A stretch of DNA of 50,066 bases from Chloroflexota bacterium. Lineage in GTDB: Bacteria; Chloroflexota; Anaerolineae; J036; Brachytrichaceae. This document shows positions 43,001-50,066 of the stretch, in pieces (within the stretch, counting starts at the first letter, position 1; every line of letters starts with the position of its first letter). The notes beneath the pieces are model-generated. The model saw nothing but the letters and a program-made list of their open reading frames with translations. It did not search any database and had not been told where the DNA came from. The stretch lies in contig JAUQQA010000014.1 in NCBI GenBank assembly GCA_030550095.1, positions 1 to 50,066 of the forward strand, in the 5' to 3' direction. A program made the translations under genes and the position numbers.

Positions 43001-44354
43001 GGCCGCAGCAGACATCAAGCACCCCAAGACCGGCGAGGTGATCGTCGCGCGCAACGAGATGATTGATGAGCACAAGATGGACCTGATCGAGCAAGCCGGC
43101 ATCACCGAGGTGTACGTGCGCTCGCCGCTCACCTGCGAACTAGAGCACGGTATCTGCCAGATGTGCTACGGGCGTGACCTCGGGCGTGGCAAGCTTGTGG
43201 CGATCGGCGCTGCTGTGGGCATTATCGCGGCGCAGTCCATCGGCGAGCCGGGCACCCAGCTCACCTTGCGCACGTTCCACACCGGTGGTGTGGCGGCAGG
43301 CACCGACATCACCCAAGGGTTGCCGCGCGTCGAAGAGCTGCTGGAGGCGCGTAAGAAGCCCAAGGCAGAGGCAATCATGGCGGACATCGCTGGGCGCGTC
43401 CACATCGAGCGCCTCGAGGGCAGCATCCGCCGTGTCACCATCACCAACACCCGCGTGCAACGCGATGTGTACCACGTCCCTGGCAACTGGTCCATCAAGG
43501 TGCAAGATGGCGACGTGATCAAGGACAAAGCGGTGATCGCCACGCGCGGCGATCAGGAGATGGTTGCGGAGCACGGCGGGCGTGTGGTGCGCGATGGGTT
43601 GACGATCACCATCGTGTACGAGAAGAAGGACGAGGTCTCCTACGACGTGCCCCCAGCCGCGCGCCTGCTCGTCACCGAAGGGCAAGAAGTGAAAGCCGGC
43701 GATCCCATCACTGAGGGCACGAAGAACCCACACTTGCTGCTCAAGGTGCTCGGCCGCGAGGCGTGCCAGATGTACTTGCTGAGCGAGGTGCAAAAGGTAT
43801 ATCGCTCGCAGGGTGTCAACATCAACGACAAGCACTTCGAGATCGTGATCCGCAAGATGATGTTGCGCGTGCAGATCACCTCGCCGGGCGACTCGGACTA
43901 CTTGCCGGGCGATCTCGTCAACCGCATCACGCTGACCAAAGTCAACGAGAAGCTCATCAGCGAGGGGAAGAAGCCTGCGGTGGGCGTGCCTGTGCTGCTC
44001 GGCATCTCAAAGGCGGCGCTCTCCACGGAGTCGTTCCTCTCGGCTGCTTCGTTCCAACACACCCTGCGCGTGCTTGCTGAGGCTGCGATTGAGGGACGCC
44101 GCGACGACCTTCTCGGCTTGAAGGAGAACGTGATCCTTGGCAAGCTCATCCCCGCGGGCACGGGTTTCCGCGGTGAGGGCGTGACCGAGTACGAAGGCGT
44201 CTCGTTGCTGCCAGAGCCATCGGAGCAGAAGCCCTCGTTGGAAGACTTGAAGGCGCGCTTGCTCGGCGAAGCTGAGGGCGAGCTGCTCGATGCCTCCACG
44301 CGCGCATTCGAGGAGCTACTCTTCAGGCAGTCGTCGGAGGAAGAAGAAGGCTGA
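40005..44354 (+). CDS. rpoC: RNA polymerase beta' subunit
   Basis: A 1449-residue beta' subunit. The N-terminal zinc ribbon has Cys59, 61, 74 and 77. The active-site motif NADFDGD is at residues 625-631. The second zinc site includes the cysteines of LTCELEHGICQMCYGRD and NAHDCGTH. A strongly charged coiled-coil insertion occupies about residues 143-320, in the region where Thermus beta' also has a lineage insertion. rpoB, usually directly upstream, is not present; the gene has its own long leader. AAGGA and GGTGA precede the ATG. The stop is followed by a 13-pair hairpin, and ettA converges. Confidence 0.97.
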   Translation: MELKDFKALRISLASPEQILSWSYGEVTKPETINYRRLRPEKDGLFDEAIFGPTRNYQCACGKYKSIRYKGIICEKCGVEVTKSSVRRERMGHIKLAAPVAHIWYTRRVPSFLGTLLDISRRNLDRVLYFAQYVVTYVDEEARQKVLKRLEEEHAKRIADLEAKARAQEDTASGRLLKQIIQLQQELDRINQAFDERLQDETDALMRAAQRTQREIEAKTNKTIRAPIIFEPTGAVIAEAGETVGRVHLSALSRVVKEQINLIESKIKEERDAATSKIRGEIELLQSKVDEDARQLSARLAEEIQQLNARYAADKEDLENLAVCQFMPESRVRELRARFGNVFRADMGAEAFYEILRRMDLDQLAKELWREIRHSVSKVKKKKAIKRLRIVEALRKSGNRPEWMILTVLPVIPPELRPMVQLDGGRFATSDLNDLYRRVINRNNRLKRLLELGAPDVIVRNEKRMLQEAVDALIDNSQRGKALSRRGRRELKSLSDMLKGKKGRFRRNLLGKRVDYSGRSVIVVGPTLKLHQCGLPKTMALELFKPFVLQKLMEYNYASNIRGARRIVERERPEVWEVLEEVIKTRPVLLNRAPTLHRLGIQAFEPVLIEGKAIQLHPLVCQAFNADFDGDQMAVHVPLSRKAVEEARKLMISTSNLLKPADGEPIVGPTKDMVLGVYYLTLFDPRPLPGDGKAFYSIDEVEMAYALGHVHIHAKIKLWVDTYFDENHNRYPDERPRRKLLETTVGRALFNRIVPKEMQFVNRVLDKGALQKLVNQAYLVLGEDRRQEVVAFVDDIKDIGFKYATRSGVSIAISDIIVPQEKYTLLAQAESKVQEVERQYRRGLMTEDERDARMIAIWQESREQVAEAVKKVMDPLGNLSLMANSGATKGGFGPIAQLAGMRGMMADPSGRIIALPIRSSFREGLDSLEFFISTHGQRKGLADTAMRTADAGYLTRRLVDVVQDVIINAHDCGTHQGIWIRASDDVGGQKMRERAVGRMAAADIKHPKTGEVIVARNEMIDEHKMDLIEQAGITEVYVRSPLTCELEHGICQMCYGRDLGRGKLVAIGAAVGIIAAQSIGEPGTQLTLRTFHTGGVAAGTDITQGLPRVEELLEARKKPKAEAIMADIAGRVHIERLEGSIRRVTITNTRVQRDVYHVPGNWSIKVQDGDVIKDKAVIATRGDQEMVAEHGGRVVRDGLTITIVYEKKDEVSYDVPPAARLLVTEGQEVKAGDPITEGTKNPHLLLKVLGREACQMYLLSEVQKVYRSQGVNINDKHFEIVIRKMMLRVQITSPGDSDYLPGDLVNRITLTKVNEKLISEGKKPAVGVPVLLGISKAALSTESFLSAASFQHTLRVLAEAAIEGRRDDLLGLKENVILGKLIPAGTGFRGEGVTEYEGVSLLPEPSEQKPSLEDLKARLLGEAEGELLDASTRAFEELLFRQSSEEEEG

Positions 44355-44380
44355 GCTTGACCCGCGCAGGAAACAAGCAA

Positions 44381-44412
44381 GAGGAAGGGGTGAGCCATGG
44401 CGCTCACCCCTT
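44381..44412. terminator. Bidirectional hairpin between rpoC and ettA
   Basis: GGAAGGGGTGAGC (44381-44393) pairs with GCTCACCCCTTCT (44400-44412), 13 pairs with one G-U, around CATGGC. It is 26 bases after rpoC and 12 bases from the ettA stop. The T-run is weak on the plus strand (CCTTTG). Confidence 0.8.
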
Positions 44413-44424
44413 CTCCTTTGCAGA

Positions 44425-46074
44425 TTAGCGCTGGAGTTTGCGCGGCTTGCGTCGCTCGGGGCGTGGATAGGCAGCTTCGTACTCGCTCACGTTGCCCACG
44501 AACCAGCGCACCTCGCCGTCGTCCTCAATGGCGAGGATGTGCGTCGCCACGCGGTCGAGGAACCAACGGTCGTGGCTAATGATCAGGGCGCTGCCGGCGA
44601 AATTCTCGAGCGCGTCTTCCAGCGCGCGCAACGTGTTCACGTCGAGGTCGTTGGTTGGCTCGTCGAGCAGCAACACGTTGGCGCCTTCTTTCAACGTCTT
44701 AGCGAGATGCACGCGATTGCGTTCGCCGCCAGAGAGCGCGCTGACCTTCTTCTGCTGGTCGCTGCCGAGGAAGTTGAAGCTCGCCACATAAGCGCGGCTG
44801 GGCACTTTGCGCGGACCGAGCTGCAAGTACTCTTCGCCGCCGCTGATCTCCTCCCAGACGGTCTTCTCCCCATCTAGCGGGCGCATTTGGTCCGCATAGC
44901 CGATCTTCACCGTCTCGCCAATGCGGATAGTGCCGCTGTCGGGTTTCTCCTGACCGACGATCATGCGGAAGAGCGTGGTCTTGCCCACGCCGTTCGGACC
45001 GATGATGCCGACAATGGCACCGGGCGGCACTTTGAAGCTTAGGTTCTCGTAGAGCACGCGGTCGCCGTAGCGCTTGGAGACGTTCTCGAATTCGATCACC
45101 ACGTCGCCGAGGCGCGGTCCAGGCGGGATGTAGATCTCGAGTTCCTCGCGGCGCTTCTCGGTCTCCTGCGAAAGCAGCTTCTCGTAGGCAGCAATGCGCG
45201 CTTTGCTTTTGGCTTGGCGCGCTTTGGGCGTCATGCGGATCCATTCCAGCTCGCGCTCGAGCGTCTTTCGACGGCGCTGGTCTGCCTTTTCTTCATCGGC
45301 GAGGCGCTTGGCTTTCTGCTCCAACCATGAAGAGTAATTGCCCTTCCAAGGGATGCCGTAACCGCGGTCAAGTTCCAAGATCCACTCCGCGACGTTGTCA
45401 AGGAAGTAGCGGTCATGTGTGACGGCAATGACGGTGCCTTTGTATTCGCGCAGATGTTTCTCCAGCCAGCTCACCGACTCCGCGTCGAGGTGGTTGGTTG
45501 GCTCATCGAGGAGCAAGATGTCTGGTTCGGTGAGCAGCAAGCGGCACAGCGCCACGCGCCGGCGCTCACCGCCGCTGAGCACGCGGATGGGCGTATCGGG
45601 GGGCGGGCAGCGCAGGGCGTCCATGGCCACCTCGAGCCGCTGATCGAGCGTCCACGCATCGTGGCGATCGAGTTCTTCTTGCAAGCGCGCCTGCTCGGCG
45701 ATCAGCGCGTCGTAGTCGGCGTTTGGCTCGCTGAACTTCTCATTGATGGCTTCGTACTGGCGCAGCAGGTCCACGATGGGCTGCACGGCTTCCTCCACGA
45801 CTTCGCGCACGGTTTTGTTGGGGTCGAGCTGCGGCTCTTGTTCGAGGTAGCCGCGCGTGTAGCCCGGCGAGAGGTATGTCTCGCCAATGTAGTCTTGGTC
45901 CACGCCCGCCATGATGCGCAGCAACGTGCTCTTGCCGGAGCCGTTCAAGCCGATCACGCCGATCTTCGCGCCATAGTAGAAGCCGAGCGAGATGTCGCGC
46001 AGCACTTGCTTGTTCGGCGGGTAGATGCGCCCCACGCGCACCATTGAGTAGATGACCTTGTTGGTTTCTGCCAT
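44425..46074 (-). CDS. ettA: ABC-F translational factor EttA
   Basis: A 549-residue soluble protein with two ABC domains that binds the ribosomal E site and gates translation with cellular ATP. First domain: Walker A GLNGSGKST, signature LSGGERRRV, Walker B LLLDEPTNHLDAES. A charged linker (PtIM) of about residues 250-325 includes RRKTLERELEWIRM. Second domain: GPNGVGKTT, LSGGERNRV, LLLDEPTNDLDV. The start MAETNKVIYSM matches family N-termini; TACAAT is 15 bases upstream. It is divergent from the secreted glycosidase gene. Confidence 0.95.
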   Translation of the reverse strand: MAETNKVIYSMVRVGRIYPPNKQVLRDISLGFYYGAKIGVIGLNGSGKSTLLRIMAGVDQDYIGETYLSPGYTRGYLEQEPQLDPNKTVREVVEEAVQPIVDLLRQYEAINEKFSEPNADYDALIAEQARLQEELDRHDAWTLDQRLEVAMDALRCPPPDTPIRVLSGGERRRVALCRLLLTEPDILLLDEPTNHLDAESVSWLEKHLREYKGTVIAVTHDRYFLDNVAEWILELDRGYGIPWKGNYSSWLEQKAKRLADEEKADQRRRKTLERELEWIRMTPKARQAKSKARIAAYEKLLSQETEKRREELEIYIPPGPRLGDVVIEFENVSKRYGDRVLYENLSFKVPPGAIVGIIGPNGVGKTTLFRMIVGQEKPDSGTIRIGETVKIGYADQMRPLDGEKTVWEEISGGEEYLQLGPRKVPSRAYVASFNFLGSDQQKKVSALSGGERNRVHLAKTLKEGANVLLLDEPTNDLDVNTLRALEDALENFAGSALIISHDRWFLDRVATHILAIEDDGEVRWFVGNVSEYEAAYPRPERRKPRKLQR

Positions 46075-46089
46075 AGCGTCGCGCGCGGG

Positions 46090-46095
46090 ATTGTA
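46090..46095 (-). promoter_or_regulatory. Putative -10 box TACAAT of ettA
   Basis: TACAAT on the minus strand, 15 bases before the ATG at 46074, with no ribosome binding site. Confidence 0.45.
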
Positions 46096-46171
46096 AAGGA
46101 AAGCTTCAAGACCACGTCCGCTCGCTTGCCAGAGGCAAAGCGCGCCACGAAATGCTATTCCCGTAGTAGTG

Positions 46172-46177
46172 TAGAAT
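46172..46177 (+). promoter_or_regulatory. Putative -10 box TAGAAT of the secreted glycosidase pair
   Basis: TAGAAT 46 bases before the ATG at 46224; unlike many genes here the transcript would have a normal leader with GGGGAG before the start. Confidence 0.4.
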
Positions 46178-46223
46178 AGTGAGGGTATATCTATTGCGCC
46201 ACATTGCTTTGGGGAGATGTTCG

Positions 46224-47774
46224 ATGAGAGCTGCATTCAGGTTTTTGCAGATCGGCATTGCTAGCGTAGTGCTTGCCGCTACTTTGATGCCTACAAGTGC
46301 TCAGCCTAGTTTCGCAGGCAGTAACTCAACAAGACAGATTGCTCTGCCGCTACAACAAAGCACAATCCAGGTTTATTTGCCTCTTGTCATGAAGAGGTAT
46401 CCTTGGGTTTTGCCTTTTGGTGTTGAGTCGAACTTGACCATCACGACAACCTCCGTTCTCTACACGCGCACGCTCGAACTCCAGCCAGGCTGGATTCGCT
46501 TGAATGATCGCATTTCGTGGAGAAGGCTTCAGGCTTCAGAAAACAGCCCGATTGACTGGTCCCAGCTACAGGGCTTTGAGAACGAATTGCGCCTGCTGCG
46601 CCAAATGGGCATTCGCCCGATAGTCGTTGTGGATGATCATCCACTGTGGGCTACGCGCGGGCGCTTAGGCTCGGATGGTCAGCCATCCCATTGCGATGCG
46701 ATACGAGAGGATAAGTTTCAAGCGTTTGCCAATTTTGTCGCACAACTTGTGCGCCGCTATAAAGCGGCAGAGTTTAATGTGCGCGACTGGGAGCTTGGTA
46801 ACGAGCCAGACGTCGATCCGAGTCTAGTTCCAAGTAATTCAGCTTTCGGATGCTGGGGTGACATCTCAGACCCGTACTATGGAGGCGAAGGGTATGGGCG
46901 CATGCTTCGAGCTGTAGCTCCTGCTATTCGGCGCGAGGACCCTGGCGCGCGCATTTGGATTGGTGGGCTGTTGCTTAGCTCGCCAGGTATTGACGAAGGA
47001 CCAAGCCGCGGATCACCAGGAAAGTTCCTTGAGGGTGTTTTGAGGGCCGGTGCGGCTGATTCGTTCGACGTCGTTGCCTTTCACGCCTACTTACCCTATG
47101 CAGAGCGGGATGGTCAGCCAATTCTTCTGGACTATGACTATGCTTTTGGTACGGCGCCGAGCGTCTCTTGGTCCAGCTTGAATGCGGAGAGCTTCGTTGC
47201 TGCCAAAGCCAAATATCTCCGCGAGGTGATGAGCAGGTATGGCGTGAGCAAGCCATTGTCCTTGAATGAGATTGCTCTCATGTGCCCGAACGACTCATTC
47301 CAAAGCCGAGAGTACTGCATCAACCCGACCAATAATTTCTTTGATATGAAGGCAAGTGCGCTTGTTCACTTTGCTGTTCGCTCGCTTGCCTCGGGTGTAG
47401 AAAGCTTTATCTGGTACACAATTAATGGTCCTGGCTGGCGCAATGCAGGGCTGTTGGACGGCACTCAGAGTCCAAGACCTGCTTTTTTAGCCTACAAGAC
47501 GCTTAGTGCCCACCTTTACGATTCTGAGTTCGTCAGCAAAGAGACTCGTTCAGATTCACTGCAACGGTATATCTTTAGGGGTAGGCACAACCTCCTTGTT
47601 GATGTTGCCTGGTCGATCAGCGGGACTATCACAAGTACTTTAGCAATTTCATCCAGCAAATTCATCACAGCTACTCAGCGTGATGGGTTGCCACTTGCGC
47701 CCATGAGAGAGGATGGCGTAAACAAGTACTTCGATGTGGGTCTCTCACCTGTATACATTGTTAGAAGACCATGA
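46224..47774 (+). CDS. Secreted clan GH-A glycoside hydrolase (GH39/GH5-like)
   Basis: A 516-residue exported protein with a signal peptide to about residue 26 and a short VYLPLVMKR motif (50-58) near the mature N-terminus. The TIM-barrel domain has the acid/base Glu194 in WELGNEPD and a likely nucleophile Glu349 in SLNEIAL, spaced as in clan GH-A. The substrate is not clear; xylosides, iduronides and rhamnose-containing glycans are known targets of relatives. GGGGAG is 8 bases before the ATG. The stop overlaps the next gene by 4 bases. Base composition is visibly lower in GC than genes upstream. Confidence 0.78.
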   Translation: MRAAFRFLQIGIASVVLAATLMPTSAQPSFAGSNSTRQIALPLQQSTIQVYLPLVMKRYPWVLPFGVESNLTITTTSVLYTRTLELQPGWIRLNDRISWRRLQASENSPIDWSQLQGFENELRLLRQMGIRPIVVVDDHPLWATRGRLGSDGQPSHCDAIREDKFQAFANFVAQLVRRYKAAEFNVRDWELGNEPDVDPSLVPSNSAFGCWGDISDPYYGGEGYGRMLRAVAPAIRREDPGARIWIGGLLLSSPGIDEGPSRGSPGKFLEGVLRAGAADSFDVVAFHAYLPYAERDGQPILLDYDYAFGTAPSVSWSSLNAESFVAAKAKYLREVMSRYGVSKPLSLNEIALMCPNDSFQSREYCINPTNNFFDMKASALVHFAVRSLASGVESFIWYTINGPGWRNAGLLDGTQSPRPAFLAYKTLSAHLYDSEFVSKETRSDSLQRYIFRGRHNLLVDVAWSISGTITSTLAISSSKFITATQRDGLPLAPMREDGVNKYFDVGLSPVYIVRRP

Positions 47775-50066
47775 GCCTAGGAGCCTGCAAGTTTCTTCGG
47801 CTCTTCTTTGCTCTAGGAGTGCTGCTCACGGACACATCCCTATGGACGGGCTCCTACGCTCACCAGTCTCAAGAAAGTGAGTCTTCACCTAGCAGCAAGT
47901 TCTCTTGTGAGCTTTCCCAAGCACAGCCTATATGGGTGAGAGGTAGCAATCCTGCGCAACTAGAAGTTGGACTGTTCCGAAAGCGTTTTTACCTAAGCAG
48001 AGACTCAAGCGTTAGGGTTCGCATCTTTGCCGATACGCGCTACGAAATCTGGATAGATGGGAACTGGGTAGGCAGGGGACCAGCGAGATTTTCGAGGGCT
48101 TATCGTGAATTCGACGTACACGAGCTGCCGCAAGTGCCGGCAGGTATTCATCAGGTTGCCGTGCTTGTTCAATGGGCACCAAACACGAGACGTTCAGAGT
48201 CGATACTTCCCTATTTGATAGGGACCATAGAAGCTGAAGAAGTCTGTATTAAAACAGACTCTAGCTGGAAGGCGAATCTTTCACAAGCTTGGCGAAGAGA
48301 TTCAGCTCTGGTGCACGCCTGGCACTTAATCGGACCGACAGAGCTGCTAGATTTTTCTCAACTTCCTGGTGATTGGATTGATTTAACATTTGACGACAGT
48401 AGTTGGGCTAATGCCGAAGTTAAGACTCTTTCAGCACCTATCACCTATGCACCACGTTCGATACCCTTGCTTGCCGAAACTAAAATTCTGCCACGCTTTG
48501 TAGAGGGTGGATTCCTTGCAAAAGGAAAAGATGCTTTATTCGTAAGCGGCACTTCCCAGATTATGCTTTACATTGGGTCCTCCAAGAGTATAACCATAGA
48601 AACTCTGAAGCTAGGTGGGCATTGGCCTACAAATACGCTCTATCTGAACGGCGTGGCGCTTGAGTGGCATCCTGTAGGAGAGACCCGAGTCGATGCACTA
48701 TACTCCCAGCTTAACCTGAGACAAGGTGTTCATTACCTTCAATTCGTTGACGCGCCTGCTGGTACGCCGCTCCTCTTCTCAGAGAGGGTCACACTCTTGA
48801 GCTTTGACGATCTCAGGAATCCTTGGAATCCTCATGCAGGCATGAGGAATTTATTGCCAGACTTAACGCCTGCCCAAGATATTCCGGAAGTCAGTGCTTC
48901 GCCTCAAGGCTTGACGCTCACGTTTCGTCAAGCGCCAGCTTACGCAATATTGGACCTGGGTCGGGTTGTGCATGGTCGTGTAGTTGCTGAGGTTGCAGGT
49001 CCTCCTGGGGCCGTTGTTGACATTGGATGGGATGAGCGACTATGGCATAATAGACCATTGCCTTTCCCTGGCTCTCTTCATCCAGAAATGAATCAGGTGG
49101 ATTCCTGGAGGCTGGATGGTTCCCAGCGCATAATGAGCACAATTGATGCACGTGCGGGACGGTTTCTGTGGGTCAGCGTCTGGAGTGCCAATCAACCAGT
49201 CACTCTGAGAAATCTTCGAGTGTTGGAGGAGCATTACCCGTTCTCCACAAGAGGCTCTTTCAGCAGTAATGACCTGATGCTCGATAAAATTTGGCGCGTT
49301 GGTGTCGACTCATTAATCCCTAACATGACGGATGCGTACACAGACACCCCTTGGCGGGAGAGAGGACTATGGTGGGGAGACGCCTACGTGATGTTTAAAA
49401 TTAACCAAGTTGCTTTCGGAGATCTTGCTCTCTTCAAGCGTTCCATAAAGTTGATGGGGGATGGCATTGACACCAATGGTAAGCCTTCTGCATTTGTCCC
49501 AGGCGGATCTTCGGTGATGATCCTAGACTTCGGAATGCTGTGGGTACAGGGTTTGCGAGAGTACTACCAAATTAGCAGAGACCTGGACTTGCTCAGAACT
49601 TATTATCCTGCATTACAGCGCTTGATGAGCTATATCGGTAACTATAGGAATCCCAACACCGGGATGTTGGATATCCCGGTGCAGCACTGGTCCCAAAGCG
49701 CTCTTATAGACTGGTCAAATCCCTATGCGCGCTACGGTCAATCTGCTGCACTGAACAGCATGTATTTCAAAACTTTGCAGGATGCAGCTTTTATTGCCCA
49801 CGTAATTGGTCGTGCCTCAGATGCGATTGGCTACTCCCAATCTGCTGATAGGGTATTGCAGGGCCTTTCCACTCTTCTATTCCAGCCATCTCTTGGGCTA
49901 TACGTGGAGACAATTCTAGGAGGTCAAACACTTCCTCCTTCCCTTCATGCTCAAGCATGGCCTTTAAGTAACGATGCGGTTCTGCCACAGCATAGAAAGC
50001 GCGTGGCTCATGGATTGATAGGTTTGATTTCGCTCCAACCGCAGGATAGGTTGAGTGTGCCTTCTT
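47771..50066 (+). CDS. Secreted GH78-like alpha-L-rhamnosidase, 3' end outside the window
   Basis: An open frame of 765 codons without stop to the window end; it has no stop here and so is easily missed. It starts at an ATG overlapping the previous stop (ATGA). The N-terminus is signal-like (FLRLFFALGVLL, cleavage near residue 30). Beta-sandwich regions precede an (alpha/alpha)6 barrel with TDTPWRERGLWWGDAY. Asp525, Glu530 and Asp537 keep the spacing of Asp567, Glu572 and Asp579 of Bacillus RhaB, where Glu572 is the acid. The general base would lie beyond the window. It is likely to release rhamnose or act on related debranching, together with the upstream glycosidase. GC is again low. Confidence 0.8.
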   Translation, partial: MSLGACKFLRLFFALGVLLTDTSLWTGSYAHQSQESESSPSSKFSCELSQAQPIWVRGSNPAQLEVGLFRKRFYLSRDSSVRVRIFADTRYEIWIDGNWVGRGPARFSRAYREFDVHELPQVPAGIHQVAVLVQWAPNTRRSESILPYLIGTIEAEEVCIKTDSSWKANLSQAWRRDSALVHAWHLIGPTELLDFSQLPGDWIDLTFDDSSWANAEVKTLSAPITYAPRSIPLLAETKILPRFVEGGFLAKGKDALFVSGTSQIMLYIGSSKSITIETLKLGGHWPTNTLYLNGVALEWHPVGETRVDALYSQLNLRQGVHYLQFVDAPAGTPLLFSERVTLLSFDDLRNPWNPHAGMRNLLPDLTPAQDIPEVSASPQGLTLTFRQAPAYAILDLGRVVHGRVVAEVAGPPGAVVDIGWDERLWHNRPLPFPGSLHPEMNQVDSWRLDGSQRIMSTIDARAGRFLWVSVWSANQPVTLRNLRVLEEHYPFSTRGSFSSNDLMLDKIWRVGVDSLIPNMTDAYTDTPWRERGLWWGDAYVMFKINQVAFGDLALFKRSIKLMGDGIDTNGKPSAFVPGGSSVMILDFGMLWVQGLREYYQISRDLDLLRTYYPALQRLMSYIGNYRNPNTGMLDIPVQHWSQSALIDWSNPYARYGQSAALNSMYFKTLQDAAFIAHVIGRASDAIGYSQSADRVLQGLSTLLFQPSLGLYVETILGGQTLPPSLHAQAWPLSNDAVLPQHRKRVAHGLIGLISLQPQDRLSVPS

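Noticed and set aside
40965-43094. 709-codon open frame antisense to rpoC
   Set aside because: It lies wholly inside a certain rpoC frame and its translation is compositionally biased with no motif.
48918-49234. Small minus-strand frames in the last 2 kb
   Set aside because: They are covered by the uninterrupted plus-strand GH78-like frame, which explains the region.

Overview
The window looks like chromosomal DNA of a Chloroflexota bacterium, probably Anaerolineae-like and moderately thermophilic. This is inferred from the high-GC, GCG-rich coding, a TopA with an extra N-terminal zinc ribbon, a T-box leader on leuS, twin-arginine plus lipobox secretion signals, and secreted proteins carrying short 'YLPLVxR'-type motifs. 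No 16S rRNA is present, so the assignment is an inference. There is no CRISPR array, insertion sequence or prophage. The accessory content is secreted carbohydrate-related genes.

Layout. 1-5.3 kb: 3' part of sbcC, pfkA, a membrane-anchored VanW/beta-lactamase-like protein, a Gfo/Idh/MocA oxidoreductase and a nitrilase-fold protein lacking its catalytic cysteine. 5.4-20.3 kb: a co-directional block of LacI-type regulator, GH130 glycoside phosphorylase or hydrolase, a 1191-residue secreted protein of seven 'WSW' repeats, a secreted CSLREA beta-helix protein, and a complete family-5 (Opp/Dpp-like) ABC importer. It reads as a glycan sensing, binding, import and phosphorolysis locus. 20.3-23.3 kb: tRNA-Ala(GGC), then directly a leucine T-box leader and leuS. 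23.4-26.8 kb (minus): BtpA-family protein, PfkB-type kinase, DegV protein and an orphan SdhB-like iron-sulfur subunit. 26.9-30.6 kb: Uma2 protein, biotin carrier protein and recJ. 30.6-34.2 kb (minus): glycosyltransferase and topA. 34.2-36.7 kb: hypABCD for NiFe-hydrogenase maturation. 36.7-38.2 kb (minus): dcd and miaA. 38.3-39.6 kb: an AlbA/HATPase-type regulator. 39.6-44.4 kb: a long leader and rpoC without rpoB. 44.4-46.1 kb (minus): ettA. 46.2-50.07 kb: a visibly less GC-rich pair, a secreted GH-A clan glycosidase and a GH78-like alpha-L-rhamnosidase that runs off the window end.

Recurring themes. Several first genes have a TANNNT-type -10 box only 8-15 nt before the start codon and no clear Shine-Dalgarno sequence, which suggests short-leader or leaderless transcripts, while operon-internal genes often have good ribosome binding sites. 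Convergent gene ends are packed to within a few bases or overlap. Three enzymes have replaced key residues: nitrilase Cys to Gly, beta-lactamase-like SxxK to GWLR, and the second Glu of the GT4 EX7E motif to Arg. Phosphofructokinase has an unusual Asn103/Lys124 signature.
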